Assembly: GCA_022791875.1 (NCBI GenBank)
Contig: JAAVZX010000023.1
Span: forward strand, 1-61,746
Origin: Oscillibacter sp.
Lineage (GTDB): Bacteria; Bacillota; Clostridia; Oscillospirales; Oscillospiraceae
Direction of reading: 5' to 3'
Length of the DNA stretch: 61,746 nt
Shown: positions 1-7,781 of the stretch, piece by piece
How the letters are laid out: every line of letters begins with the position of its first letter
Position numbering within the stretch: position 1 is the stretch's first letter
The notes under the pieces: generated by a model
Seen by the model: only the letters and a program-made list of their open reading frames with translations
Told to the model about the DNA's origin: nothing
Databases searched by the model: none
Program-made: the position numbers and the translations under genes

Positions 1-162
1 CTGAAAGACCACTCCTACCAGCCGAATCCGGCGCGGCGGCACTACATTGCCAAAAAGAGTAACCCGTCTAAAAAGCGCCCGCTGGGTATTCCCTCTACAG
101 ACGATAAGCTGGTCCAGGAAGTTGTCCGTATGCTGCTGGATCGGGAATTATGTGAAAAATAA
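1..162 (+). pseudogene. Group II intron reverse transcriptase remnant
   Basis: The open frame entering from the left edge encodes 53 residues that include RRHYIAKKSNPSKKRPLGIP, the segment typical of the start of the reverse-transcriptase domain in LtrA-type group II intron proteins. It continues through STDDKLVQEVVRMLL and then stops at 160-162 after RELCEK, where an intact protein would run on for several hundred residues. No maturase or endonuclease domain follows. The left part lies outside the window, so an upstream portion may exist, but the 3' side is clearly lost. It is best read as a decayed intron next to a tRNA gene. Confidence 0.8.
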
Positions 163-165
163 TAG

Positions 166-194
166 TGGACGCGGGGCGGGGGGCGTGGTATAAT
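166..194 (+). promoter_or_regulatory. Promoter of tRNA-Leu
   Basis: A consensus TATAAT lies at 189-194 and a weak -35 (TGGACG, 4 of 6 matches to TTGACA) at 166-171 with a 17-bp spacer. It sits about 50 bp before the tRNA. Confidence 0.55.
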
Positions 195-244
195 AGAGGA
201 GTTGATGGGGCTTTCTGGGGTGCCGGGAGGCTTTGGGAAGATGT

Positions 245-327
245 GCGCCTGTGATGGAACTGGTAGACATGCGAGATTTAGGTTCTCGTGCTTTGGCGTG
301 GGGGTTCGAGTCCCTTCAGGCGCACCA
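245..327 (+). tRNA. tRNA-Leu (anticodon UAG)
   Basis: The acceptor arms GCGCCTG (245-251) and CAGGCGC (317-323) pair and an encoded CCA ends the gene at 327. The anticodon stem CGAGA/TCTCG frames the loop TTTAGGT, giving anticodon UAG for leucine CUA codons. The TpsiC arm shows GGTTCGAGTCC, and the long variable region fits a class II leucine tRNA. It is followed at once by a strong terminator, so it is probably a single-gene unit. Confidence 0.95.
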
Positions 328-329
328 GA

Positions 330-364
330 GGGACTGCGGTGAGAGATCACCGCAGTCCCTTTTC
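330..364 (+). terminator. Rho-independent terminator of tRNA-Leu
   Basis: A perfect 13-bp stem (GGGACTGCGGTGA against TCACCGCAGTCCC) with a GAGA tetraloop is followed by TTTT. It starts 3 bp after the tRNA CCA end. Confidence 0.92.
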
Positions 365-469
365 TGTATGCCGTTCATTTCTGTGGCGGGGGTTCTTGCT
401 CAGAATGAAGATATTTTACAAGCCAACACGCCTCCCACCTGCTATAATGAAGAACCAGGAGGGGAGCAC

Positions 470-1282
470 ATGAAAAAAGAGGCCGTATACGACGCCGCGC
501 TGCGCATTGAGGCGTACCACTTTGAGGGGACGGCGCAGCCCTTCCCGAACCATTTTCACGAATACTACGTCGTCGGCCTCATGGAGGCCGGGGAGCGGGT
601 GCTGTCCTGCAAAAACCAGACATACCGGATCGCACAGGGCGACCTCCTTTTGTTCAACCCCGGCGACAGCCACGCCTGCGTGCAGAACGGCGGCGGGACG
701 CTGGACTACCGGGCCTTCAACATTCCCACGGAGGTTATGCTGGACCTGGCGGAGGAGGCCACGGGCAGGCGGGCCCTCCCCGGGTTCTCTCGCTGTGCGG
801 TCCCCGGAGGGGAGGCCGCGGACTGCCTGAGGGCCCTCCACGAGCTGGTTTTGCAGCGCTCCGGCGGGTTCGGGAAAGAGGAAAAACTGCTGCTTCTGAC
901 GGCGCTGCTGATTCAGGCGTGGGGACAGCCCTTTGAGCGCTGCGTCCCGGAGTGCCGGGAGGAGCTCGAACGGGCCTGCTCGTTCATGGAGCGGCATTAC
1001 GCGGAGCGTATCTCCCTGGAGCAGATTTGCCGCTGCGCAGGGCTGAGCAAATCCGCGCTGCTGCGGGCCTTCGCGAGAGAGAAGGGGGTTACGCCCTACA
1101 GCTACCTGGAAAATATTCGCATCGCCAGGGCCAGGAGCCTGCTGGAGCAGGGCGTCCCGCCCGCGGAGGCCGCGCTGCGGACCGGGTTCTCCGACCAGAG
1201 CCATTTTACAAACTGCTTCAGCCGCTTTATCGGCCTGCCTCCCGGCGTTTACCGCGGCATTTTTGGGGGCGGGATACAGTGA
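470..1282 (+). CDS. AraC-family transcriptional regulator
   Basis: This is a 270-residue AraC/XylS-type regulator. The N-terminal part (about residues 15-100) has the cupin pattern of the AraC sensor domain, with HFHEYYVVGLMEAGE and GDLLLFNPGDSH. The last 100 residues hold two helix-turn-helix motifs, ISLEQICRCAGLSKSALLRA and a second beginning PPAEAALRTGFSDQSHFTNC, typical of the family. The ATG at 470 was chosen because AGGAGGGGAG lies just upstream; the frame is open further 5' but that stretch runs through the tRNA. A TATAAT at 443-448 may start transcription. The next gene begins 16 bp downstream, so the DUF2000 protein is its likely operon partner. The ligand is unknown. Confidence 0.9.
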   Translation: MKKEAVYDAALRIEAYHFEGTAQPFPNHFHEYYVVGLMEAGERVLSCKNQTYRIAQGDLLLFNPGDSHACVQNGGGTLDYRAFNIPTEVMLDLAEEATGRRALPGFSRCAVPGGEAADCLRALHELVLQRSGGFGKEEKLLLLTALLIQAWGQPFERCVPECREELERACSFMERHYAERISLEQICRCAGLSKSALLRAFAREKGVTPYSYLENIRIARARSLLEQGVPPAEAALRTGFSDQSHFTNCFSRFIGLPPGVYRGIFGGGIQ

Positions 1283-1298
1283 CAAAAGGAGGGTTATT

Positions 1299-1721
1299 AT
1301 GGATTGGCAGAATGAAAAGTGTGTAATGGTGATTGACGGGGGGCTGCCGCCGGGGCTTATCGCGAATACGGCGGCGATTCTGGGCATCACGCTGGGGAAG
1401 GAGCGGCCGGAGGTGGTGGGGGCCAACGTCACCGACCAGAGCGGCACGGCGCACCTGGGGATCATCGAATTCCCGGTGCCGGTCCTGCGGGGGACGGCTG
1501 AGAGCATCCGGCAAATTCGGGAGAAGGTCAGCCTGGGGGACTTTCAGGATCTGACGGTGGTGGACTTTTCAGATCTTGCACAAGGATGCAGGACCTACGG
1601 CGAATTCGCAGAAAAAATGGGCCGCGCTCCAGAGAGCGAGCTGCACTATCTGGGGATTGCCGTCTGCGGGGCCAAGAAAAAGGTGAACAAGCTCACAGGC
1701 AGCTTACCACTGCTGCGCTGA
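1299..1721 (+). CDS. DUF2000 family protein
   Basis: A 140-residue protein that resembles the DUF2000 family, which carries a conserved start of the form 'K.vmvid..lp.gl..NtaailG'. Here this appears as KCVMVIDGGLPPGLIANTAA. It has no signal peptide or membrane segment, so it is expected to be cytoplasmic. The ATG at 1299 has AAGGAGG 8 bp upstream. It lies 16 bp after the AraC-type regulator and ahead of a strong terminator, so the two form a closed two-gene operon. DUF2000 proteins have a peptidyl-tRNA-hydrolase-like fold in known structures, but no function can be assigned from the sequence. Confidence 0.8.
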   Translation: MDWQNEKCVMVIDGGLPPGLIANTAAILGITLGKERPEVVGANVTDQSGTAHLGIIEFPVPVLRGTAESIRQIREKVSLGDFQDLTVVDFSDLAQGCRTYGEFAEKMGRAPESELHYLGIAVCGAKKKVNKLTGSLPLLR

Positions 1722-1725
1722 CAGG

Positions 1726-1758
1726 AAAGGACAAGGCCCGGATAGACCTTGTCCTTTT
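1726..1758 (+). terminator. Terminator of the AraC-DUF2000 operon
   Basis: AAAGGACAAGG (1726-1736) pairs with CCTTGTCC plus TTTT (1747-1758) across a 10-nt loop, starting 5 bp after the DUF2000 stop codon. Confidence 0.85.
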
Positions 1759-1767
1759 CATATTTGG

Positions 1768-1855
1768 AAAGATAAAGTTTAGGGCCGCCCGCTTGTGCCC
1801 CGAAGGGGTATTTCAAAGGGCGGTGGGGTCTGGGGCAAAGCCCCAGAGCCGGGCT
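1768..1855 (-). repeat. Fragment of the interspersed hairpin repeat (E/F end)
   Basis: The run GATAAAGTTTAGGG, a degenerate CCCTTT-type palindrome and the hairpin TCTGGGGC-AAA-GCCCCAGA (1829-1847) match, in order, the end of the full repeat at 61,670-61,740. The rest of the element is missing. The fragment overlaps the 3' end of the neighbouring minus-strand gene and supplies its last codons. Confidence 0.65.
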
Positions 1856-2823
1856 CGCGTAATTGCCAAAACTGTTTCAGTGGGAATTCCCGCGATCTCG
1901 TCCCCGAAAACAGCTTCCAGCTTCCCGCCGCTCATCATGGCAGCGAGCTGTGCTTTCGCCGCAGAGGCGGAGAGTAGATCAGAAGCCTCCAAATGCCGCT
2001 GAATCTGCCGCTCAACCATCAATTTCATGAACTCCGCGTGTCGGGCCATGCGCAGGTCCCACCAGCTCTCCGCCGTATCAGAACCGCTCCGGGAGCAGGT
2101 AATCTCGCCGCCCGGACTGGAGGCGCAGGCATTGCAGATATTGCCGTCCTCTCCGATGGCCACGGCCTGGGACATGTCCCAGGTGCTTCCGGGGAGGATG
2201 GCCTCGTTCCGGGCTGTGTCGAAGGCAAACCAGGTGTCGATCTTCGCGAAAATCTCCTGGGCGTAGGCGGGGTCCTGGGCCATGCGCTCCTGGACCTTCG
2301 GGTGAATCACCACCGCCTTGCTTCCGGGCGGGACCTTGCCCAGGGCGTGGATCTCCTTCGGGGCGATGAACCTGCCGTCTATGGAGCCGTAGAAGGGATT
2401 TTCGCCGCTGGGCTGCCAGTTTTCGAGGGTTTCCGCCGCCTTGTCCCCGTCCTGATACAGGAGGTAGTGGGGGTAGTCATTTCTTGTCCTCCAGTAGCTG
2501 CTCCCGGCGTCGAAAACATGGTAGTGGATGTTGGGATACTTCGCTTTCAGCATGGCTTCCAGGGAGGGGGCCTGAACGGCCTCCGAGGCCTCCGCCTGCC
2601 CGCGGGAGCGGACTGCCAGGTCCGTCATCAAGCCTGCGGGCATTGCCGCCAGGCCCGTAAGACCGCCTGTACTGGGCAGGAACGCGTCGGTCCTGCCGCG
2701 GCTGGCCTGGGAGGCCATGTCGAGGAAGCTGCCGCGGACCTCCGCCTGCTTCGTCCCGCGGACCTTCGCGGGGGCGCTGTAAGAACCGGGGCCGTAATTT
2801 GGCTGAATGGTACTGCTCATCAT
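1813..2823 (-). CDS. DUF6033-like protein, long form
   Basis: A 336-residue protein with no signal peptide or obvious membrane helix. The first 45 residues are polar and low in complexity, ending in a region alike to its neighbour. The central part has AVVIHPKVQERMAQDPAYAQ, matching the VVIAPNILENMARDP segment of the 204-residue protein upstream and, from memory, the 'VLIDEEKLERMATD' core of DUF6033 proteins. Four cysteines lie in DGNICNACASSPGGEITCSR. It is the last gene of a LytTR two-component operon, 14 bp after its paralogue. Two adjacent ATGs (2823 and 2820) follow AAAGGGTG; either may be used. The tail RLWGFAPDPTAL is encoded by an intruding repeat fragment. Function unknown. Confidence 0.7.
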   Translation of the reverse strand: MMSSTIQPNYGPGSYSAPAKVRGTKQAEVRGSFLDMASQASRGRTDAFLPSTGGLTGLAAMPAGLMTDLAVRSRGQAEASEAVQAPSLEAMLKAKYPNIHYHVFDAGSSYWRTRNDYPHYLLYQDGDKAAETLENWQPSGENPFYGSIDGRFIAPKEIHALGKVPPGSKAVVIHPKVQERMAQDPAYAQEIFAKIDTWFAFDTARNEAILPGSTWDMSQAVAIGEDGNICNACASSPGGEITCSRSGSDTAESWWDLRMARHAEFMKLMVERQIQRHLEASDLLSASAAKAQLAAMMSGGKLEAVFGDEIAGIPTETVLAITRARLWGFAPDPTAL

Positions 2824-2837
2824 GGTTCACCCTTTCA

Positions 2838-3452
2838 TCATAAATCCAGGAGGCACAGATTTGTCCCCGCCGCCGCGGTGCGTGTCAAAAGCTCCCTGCG
2901 CAGCTCCGCCGCCGCCATGGACTGCTCCTGATATTGCCGATATTGTTCTGCCCGCTTTCTAGCCTTTTCGGCGTTGATTCTGTTTACCTCCGCCACACGC
3001 TCGGGAGAATCGCTGCACCCGCAGATGTAAGTGACCGTCCCGTCCTCGTGGACCACCACTCCGCAGGGCTCGAAAACGAGTCCCCGCGCCGCGCAGATGG
3101 CGTTTCCCTGGGGAATGACCGTGTTGAAAAAATAGTCGATTTTCCGCTCATAGGAAAGCGCCGTTTTCGGATCGCGGGCCATGTTCTCCAGAATATTGGG
3201 GGCGATTACAACGTCGTGTCCGCTCATGCGCCCGCCCGCTTTTTGCAGGCTAATCTCGTCTTTTCCGACGCTTTCAATGGTCACACGCCCATATTTCTCC
3301 CTCAAATGTTCCACGTAAGCATCCACACTTTGGGCGGAACGCGCCATCTCAAGAAAACCGCACGCACGGCTCTCCGCTTTCTTCGCCTCGCGCGTCCCCG
3401 CCGGAACGCCGTACATCCTGACCCCGCGCCCCACCTGAATACCGCCGCTCAT
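2838..3452 (-). CDS. DUF6033-like protein, short form
   Basis: A 204-residue soluble protein whose core VVIAPNILENMARDPKTALS resembles DUF6033 proteins of Clostridia (family recalled, not searched). A short segment with two cysteines, VTYICGCSDSPERV, sits before a charged C-terminal helix rich in R, E and Q. The start at 3452 overlaps the stop of the sensor kinase as ATGA and is preceded by AGGAAAGGAG, so translation is probably coupled. It precedes a longer paralogue in the same operon. The pairing suggests both are outputs or partners of the kinase-regulator pair, but nothing in the sequence shows the biochemical role. Confidence 0.72.
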   Translation of the reverse strand: MSGGIQVGRGVRMYGVPAGTREAKKAESRACGFLEMARSAQSVDAYVEHLREKYGRVTIESVGKDEISLQKAGGRMSGHDVVIAPNILENMARDPKTALSYERKIDYFFNTVIPQGNAICAARGLVFEPCGVVVHEDGTVTYICGCSDSPERVAEVNRINAEKARKRAEQYRQYQEQSMAAAELRRELLTRTAAAGTNLCLLDL

Positions 3453-4822
3453 AGACCGCTCCTTTCCTGCATCAAAACCACCGCGGAGAACACCTGCCCC
3501 TCCGCCCTCAGTTCCAGTTCTCCCATATACTTCTCCGCCTCCCGGCGCACGTTGGACAGCCCGATTCCGTGCATCGACGGGTTTTCCTTTTTTGCCGTCA
3601 CCGGCAGGCCGTCCGCTCCGAACGCCACCTGCCCCACAAAGGAATTCCTGACCTCGATCAGAAAAAACCGCCCCCGCCTCTTCCCGGACAGCGCAATCCA
3701 ACGCTGTCCCTCCGCCGCCTGACGGCTGGCCTCCACCGCGTTTTCCAGCAGATTTTGAAGAATAATCCCCACATCAAAGGCGTCAAAGGCCCCCAGAAAG
3801 TAAAAATCCACCTCAAAGCGAATCCCCAAATCCTGACAGCGCCGCCGGATGCTGCCCACAATCACGTCCGTCACCGGACTGCCCGTCCGGAGTTCCAGCT
3901 CAAAAGCGCCCAGCTCCCCGTCCATGCGGGCGATGTAGTCCTCCAGGCTGTCATACGCGCCGCTGCGGACCAGCCCTCGAATGGTCCCCAGGTGCCCCCG
4001 CAGGTCGTGCCTCATCCGGCGAAGCCGGTCGTAAAACTGCTCCGCCTCCCGGATGCGGGCCCGCATGGCCTGGACCTGCCGGAACTCCGCACAGTGCAGG
4101 GCCTGTTCCTCCCGCAGGGCCGACAAATTCTGCTGAAAGACGACGTTCAGCCACGCCCCCGCGTAGAACAGCAGACCCAGCGCCGGAACCAGCGCCAGAA
4201 AGGCCGGGTGCCGCTCGTAGAGCTGGAGAAGCACGCCGTCCCTGAACTCGATCAGCAGCCGCGCAATCACCTGCCCGAACAGGATGCCCGCCGCCGGAAC
4301 CAGGCCCAGACAGCACAGCTCCTGCCAGCGGAGGGGGAAGCGCCGCTTCAAAAGCCGCCGCCGGAGAAGAATCAGCATCACGGCAAACAGGACCGCATGG
4401 GACAGCAAAAACAGCGTGACCAAAAGCGCCGCGCGGAGAAACACCGCCTCCAGCGGCTCCGTGGGGAAGGGCGGAAAGCGCTCCAGGAGAAAGTACAGGC
4501 TTTCCGCGATGAGGCCGCTGGAAATCCTGGCGTTGAAGTAGAGAAGCGTCAGAAGCAGCGTCATGGACTTCTCCAGGCCGATCCGCCGCGACGCCGCCAG
4601 AAGCAGCAGCGCCAAAATCGGCCCAAACAGGCCCTGGGGCAACGCCGCCCAGCCGCATACCAGCTCAAAGAAAAGGTACACGGCGAAGACCAGCAGCAGC
4701 CTCCACACCCAGCGCTCCCGCGGGACGAAGGGGCGGAAAAATGCGGCCAGCAACCCGGCATACAGCACTTCCGCGCCCAGGGAAAACGCCTGGTTGAACA
4801 CCCAAAAGCCCAACTCGCTCAC
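3449..4822 (-). CDS. AgrC-like sensor histidine kinase
   Basis: A 457-residue membrane kinase. The first 230 residues contain about six hydrophobic segments, with no extracellular sensor domain. A coiled-coil-like linker leads to the phosphoacceptor motif RRMRHDLRGHLGTI (His272), and then to a GHKL ATPase with the N box ILQNLLENAVEAS (about 354-366) and the G box MHGIGLSNV. This layout is that of AgrC/ComD/NatK-type kinases of the HPK10 class, which usually sense peptides or small hydrophobic signals. It overlaps the response-regulator gene by 4 bp (ATGA) and the next gene also by ATGA. No AgrD-like propeptide or AgrB-like protease was found nearby, so the signal is unknown. Confidence 0.88.
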   Translation of the reverse strand: MSELGFWVFNQAFSLGAEVLYAGLLAAFFRPFVPRERWVWRLLLVFAVYLFFELVCGWAALPQGLFGPILALLLLAASRRIGLEKSMTLLLTLLYFNARISSGLIAESLYFLLERFPPFPTEPLEAVFLRAALLVTLFLLSHAVLFAVMLILLRRRLLKRRFPLRWQELCCLGLVPAAGILFGQVIARLLIEFRDGVLLQLYERHPAFLALVPALGLLFYAGAWLNVVFQQNLSALREEQALHCAEFRQVQAMRARIREAEQFYDRLRRMRHDLRGHLGTIRGLVRSGAYDSLEDYIARMDGELGAFELELRTGSPVTDVIVGSIRRRCQDLGIRFEVDFYFLGAFDAFDVGIILQNLLENAVEASRQAAEGQRWIALSGKRRGRFFLIEVRNSFVGQVAFGADGLPVTAKKENPSMHGIGLSNVRREAEKYMGELELRAEGQVFSAVVLMQERSGL

Positions 4823-5538
4823 AGGCCGTCCCCCCCTTTCAGGTAGCGGAGGTACGCCTTCACAAAATCCTGATACTTGTACTTGGAAATCAGCAGCTTT
4901 TCCCCGCCAATGAGGGTCAGCTCCGTCCGGCTGTAGCCCTCCACGCAGGCCAGGTGCACCAGGTAGCCCTTGTGGACGCGGCAGAACTGGTCGCCCAGCT
5001 CCGCCTCCAGGTCCCGGATTTTCGCGTAGCAGGAGAAGGAACCGTCCTCCAGGTGCAGCACGACTTTGTGGTTGCTGCTCTCGACGTAGCGGATGCTGTT
5101 CAGGGGCACGGTGCGGCTGACCCCCGCCGATTGGAGCGTCAGGACCCGGGGCGGCTTCTGCCTCTCCCCCTCCAACTGCATGACCGCGCGGGAGAACACG
5201 CGGGCAAATTTTTCCCCGTCCACCGGCTTCAGCAGGTATTGAAACGCGCCCACGTCAAAGGCGTCGAAGACGTAGCGCTCGTAGCCCGTCACGAAGACGA
5301 TCAGGGGCCGGGACCCGCCGGAGCGCGCCCGGAGCCTCCGCGCCAGCTCCATCCCGTCCGGCTGGCCGGGGGCCAGCTCGATGTCCAGAAAGAGCAGGTC
5401 GAAGTCCCGGCTGTCTGCGAGGCAGTCCCCGGCGGAGGCGTACTCAGCAAGCTCGCAGGGGCAGGACTGGGCCCGAATCAGGGCGGCAAGCTCCCCGCGG
5501 GCCTGGGGGTCGTCTTCACAAACTGCAATTCTTATCAT
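4819..5538 (-). CDS. LytTR-family response regulator
   Basis: A 239-residue AgrA/LytR-like regulator. The receiver domain (1-120) has the acidic pocket CEDD, the phosphoacceptor in LLFLDIEL (Asp52) and the lysine in YLLKPVDGEKF. The C-terminal LytTR DNA-binding domain (about 135-235) shows the usual IRYVESSNHKVVLHLEDG and FCRVHKGYLVHL blocks. It is the first gene of a four-gene minus-strand operon and overlaps the kinase by 4 bp. LytTR regulators bind paired 9-bp direct repeats; no convincing pair was picked out by eye in the 260 bp before the gene. Confidence 0.92.
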   Translation of the reverse strand: MIRIAVCEDDPQARGELAALIRAQSCPCELAEYASAGDCLADSRDFDLLFLDIELAPGQPDGMELARRLRARSGGSRPLIVFVTGYERYVFDAFDVGAFQYLLKPVDGEKFARVFSRAVMQLEGERQKPPRVLTLQSAGVSRTVPLNSIRYVESSNHKVVLHLEDGSFSCYAKIRDLEAELGDQFCRVHKGYLVHLACVEGYSRTELTLIGGEKLLISKYKYQDFVKAYLRYLKGGDGL

Positions 5539-5647
5539 CGTACCCTTCCTCTGCCTGTATATCGTACAGCCGGACGCCGGAATAAAGGCCCACGGCGTAT
5601 CTGGACGCTCCGGCGGCGCAACTGGACGGCGCAGCCGCTTTTCCTAC

Positions 5648-5653
5648 ATTATA
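5648..5653 (-). promoter_or_regulatory. Likely -10 box of the LytTR operon
   Basis: A consensus TATAAT on the minus strand about 110 bp before the regulator start. The -35 (TTTATG) is poor, so activation by the response regulator itself is plausible. Confidence 0.4.
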
Positions 5654-5710
5654 ATACAGGCGGGGCGGTTCATAAAGGAAAGTTTTTCCCCACCCGCCGG
5701 ATTCAGAAAA

Positions 5711-5766
5711 TCTTAATAAATTCTTTGTAAAAAAGTAAGGAGTTCCGGAGGACAATGTGATAGAAT
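5711..5766 (+). promoter_or_regulatory. vanR promoter with putative VanR direct repeats
   Basis: Two 11-bp repeats lie head to tail, TCTTAATAAAT (5711-5721) and TCTTTGTAAAA (5722-5732). A TAGAAT -10 is at 5761-5766 with no good -35, as expected for an activated promoter. Similar 11-bp repeats precede vanY. Confidence 0.5.
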
Positions 5767-5797
5767 CGTCCATATTTCAGCGAAAGAGGGGAAGAAC

Positions 5798-6517
5798 ATG
5801 GCGGACAAAATTCTGGTGGTGGACGACGAGGCGGAGATCGCGGACCTGATCGAGGCGTACCTGACGGCGGAAAACCTGACCGTGTACAAATTCTGCTCCG
5901 CCCGGGAGGCCCTGGCCTGCGCCGCGTCCACGGAGCTGGACCTGGCCATCCTGGACGTGATGCTCCCGGACATGGACGGCTTCACGCTGTGCAAGAAGAT
6001 CCGGGAGGCCCACACCTGGCCCATCATCATGCTGACGGCCAAGGACGCCGAGACGGACAAAATCACCGGCCTCACCCTGGGGGCCGACGACTACGTGACG
6101 AAGCCCTTCCGCCCCCTGGAGCTGGCGGCGCGGGTGAAGTCCCAGCTGCGCCGCTGCCACCGCTACAACCCCGCCTACTCCGGGCCTCCGGACCCGGACC
6201 CGGCGGCGGGCACCATCCTCTGCGGCGGCCTGGCCCTGAACGCGAAGGCCCACACCTGCCTCCTGGAGGACCGCCCCCTGGACCTGACGCCCACGGAGTT
6301 CGCCATCCTCCGCATCCTCCTGGAGAACCGGGGCCTGGCCGTCAGCTCCGAAGAGCTGTTCCGGCAGATCTGGCGGGACGAGTATTACAGCAAGTCCAAC
6401 AACACCATCACGGTCCACATCCGGCACCTGCGGGAGAAGCTGGGGGACCGGGCGGAGAACGCCAGGTTCATCAAAACCGTGTGGGGGGTGGGGTATAAAA
6501 TTGAGGATCAGGCGTAA
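5798..6517 (+). CDS. vanR: VanR-like OmpR-family response regulator
   Basis: A 239-residue OmpR/PhoB-class regulator. The receiver domain has VVDDEAEI, the phosphoacceptor in LAILDVMLPDMDG (Asp53) and the lysine in DDYVTKPFRPLELAARVK. The winged-helix domain follows, with LTPTEFAILRILLENRG and the recognition region NNTITVHIRHLREKLGD, ending in VWGVGYKIE. This is the VanR subgroup pattern. It overlaps the sensor kinase gene by 17 bp and sits upstream of a VanY carboxypeptidase. No vanH, vanA/B or vanX is present, so it should be read as a VanR-like regulator of D,D-carboxypeptidase or general envelope stress, not as evidence of glycopeptide resistance. Confidence 0.85.
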   Translation: MADKILVVDDEAEIADLIEAYLTAENLTVYKFCSAREALACAASTELDLAILDVMLPDMDGFTLCKKIREAHTWPIIMLTAKDAETDKITGLTLGADDYVTKPFRPLELAARVKSQLRRCHRYNPAYSGPPDPDPAAGTILCGGLALNAKAHTCLLEDRPLDLTPTEFAILRILLENRGLAVSSEELFRQIWRDEYYSKSNNTITVHIRHLREKLGDRAENARFIKTVWGVGYKIEDQA

Positions 6518-7640
6518 AGACGAGTACGGGGCCTTTCAGTTCAAGCTGATGCTGCGGGTCTGCGGGAGCGCGGTGCTGTCCGTGCTGAGCGTCATGGCGC
6601 TCTATCTGCTGTTCTGGAAGCGGCGCATGGGGAATTGGATCGTCTGGTTCCTGGTGAACGTGCTGGACATGGGGTCCCAGGACGCCTACTATTTTTACTG
6701 CGACCACTTCCGGGGCAACAAGGACCGCTTTTTCATCGGGGCGATGCTTCTGGTGTTCGCGGTGCTTCTGTGGCGGATTTTCCGCTGGACGGCCCGCTAT
6801 TTCGGCGAGATCAACCGGGGCATCGAGTCCCTTCTGACGGACGGCGGGGACCCCGTCAGCCTCTCGCCGGAAATGCTGCCCTTTGAGAGGAAGCTGAACG
6901 CCGTGAAGCGGACCCTGGAGGCGCGGAAGGAGGAAGCCGCCCAGGCGGAGCGGCGGAAGGACGAGCTGGTTCTATACCTGGCCCACGATATCCGGACGCC
7001 CCTCACGTCGGTGATCGGCTACCTGAGCCTCCTGGAGGAAGAGCCGGAGGCGCCTCCGGAGCAGCGGGCGAAGCGGACCCGCGTTGCCCTGGATAAGGCG
7101 TACCGCCTGGAGGCCATGATCAACGAGTTCTTCGAGATCACCCGCTACAACGCCCAGCAGATCGCCCTCTCCCAGGAGCCGGTGGACCTGTACTATCTGC
7201 TGGTCCAGCTGATTGACGAGCTGTCGCCGGTGTTCGCGGCCCATGGGAACTCCGTGGCGCTGGAGCTGGACGAAAACCTGACGGTCCGTGGGGACGCCGA
7301 AAAGCTGGCGCGGGTCTTCGGCAACCTTCTGAAAAACGCCGCGGCCTACAGCGATCCCGGCACCGTGATCACGGTCTCCGGCGGGGCGTCGGAGGGGGAT
7401 GCGGTGCTCCGCTTCCGGAACCGGGGTCCGGACATCCCGCCGGAAAAGCTGGAGGCGATGTTCGATAAATTCTGCCGCCTGGATCAGGCCCGCTCCAGCG
7501 GCACCGGCGGCACGGGCCTGGGGCTGGCGATAGCGCGGGAGATTGTCAGCCTTCACGGCGGGGCCATTCGCGCCCTCAGCCGGGACCACACCGTCACCTT
7601 CGTCGTCCGCCTGCCGGGGGCGGGTTCGTCGGGTTCATAA
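6501..7640 (+). CDS. vanS: VanS-like sensor histidine kinase
   Basis: A 379-residue kinase with two membrane helices (about 20-40 and 76-96) around a short loop, then a HAMP-like linker, the H box YLAHDIRTPLTSVIGYLSLL (His162), an N box in RVFGNLLKNAAAYS, and G boxes in GTGGTGLGLAIAREI. The architecture is that of VanS (HPK type with small sensor loop). The start is a TTG at 6501 inside the end of vanR, preceded by GGGGGTGGGG; the first in-frame ATG is 48 bp further on but would cut the first helix. Overlap with vanR implies coupled translation. Signal unknown, probably cell-wall damage or a cell-wall antibiotic. Confidence 0.83.
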   Translation: MRIRRKDEYGAFQFKLMLRVCGSAVLSVLSVMALYLLFWKRRMGNWIVWFLVNVLDMGSQDAYYFYCDHFRGNKDRFFIGAMLLVFAVLLWRIFRWTARYFGEINRGIESLLTDGGDPVSLSPEMLPFERKLNAVKRTLEARKEEAAQAERRKDELVLYLAHDIRTPLTSVIGYLSLLEEEPEAPPEQRAKRTRVALDKAYRLEAMINEFFEITRYNAQQIALSQEPVDLYYLLVQLIDELSPVFAAHGNSVALELDENLTVRGDAEKLARVFGNLLKNAAAYSDPGTVITVSGGASEGDAVLRFRNRGPDIPPEKLEAMFDKFCRLDQARSSGTGGTGLGLAIAREIVSLHGGAIRALSRDHTVTFVVRLPGAGSSGS

Positions 7641-7653
7641 AATCTCCGCGGTT

Positions 7654-7720
7654 TCTTAGGAAAATCTTAGGGCTTCGGCAAGGGGGCCTTAAAACATGGA
7701 GCGCTCCTGTCTGGTAGAAT
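7654..7720 (+). promoter_or_regulatory. vanY promoter with putative VanR direct repeats
   Basis: TCTTAGGAAAA (7654-7664) and TCTTAGGGCTT (7665-7675) form an 11-bp-spaced direct repeat like that upstream of vanR. A TAGAAT -10 (7715-7720) followed by C matches the vanR -10. The distance from repeat to -10 is 11 bp longer than at vanR, one helical turn. Confidence 0.5.
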
Positions 7721-7740
7721 CAAAACCAGCAGGAGCGCTT
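7700..7740 (+). terminator. Hairpin between vanS and vanY
   Basis: AGCGCTCCTG (7700-7709) pairs with CAGGAGCGCT (7730-7739), with an inner CTGGT/ACCAG pairing. Only TT follows, so it may be a weak terminator for vanRS; it also encloses the presumed vanY -10. Confidence 0.5.
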
Positions 7741-7781
7741 TCCTGTATGCCAAGGCCGGACCATGAAAGGAGATTTTCACG

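Noticed and set aside
233-469. N-terminal extension of the AraC regulator through the tRNA-Leu gene
   Set aside because: The frame happens to be open, but the tRNA and its terminator lie there, and a good ribosome site precedes the ATG at 470.
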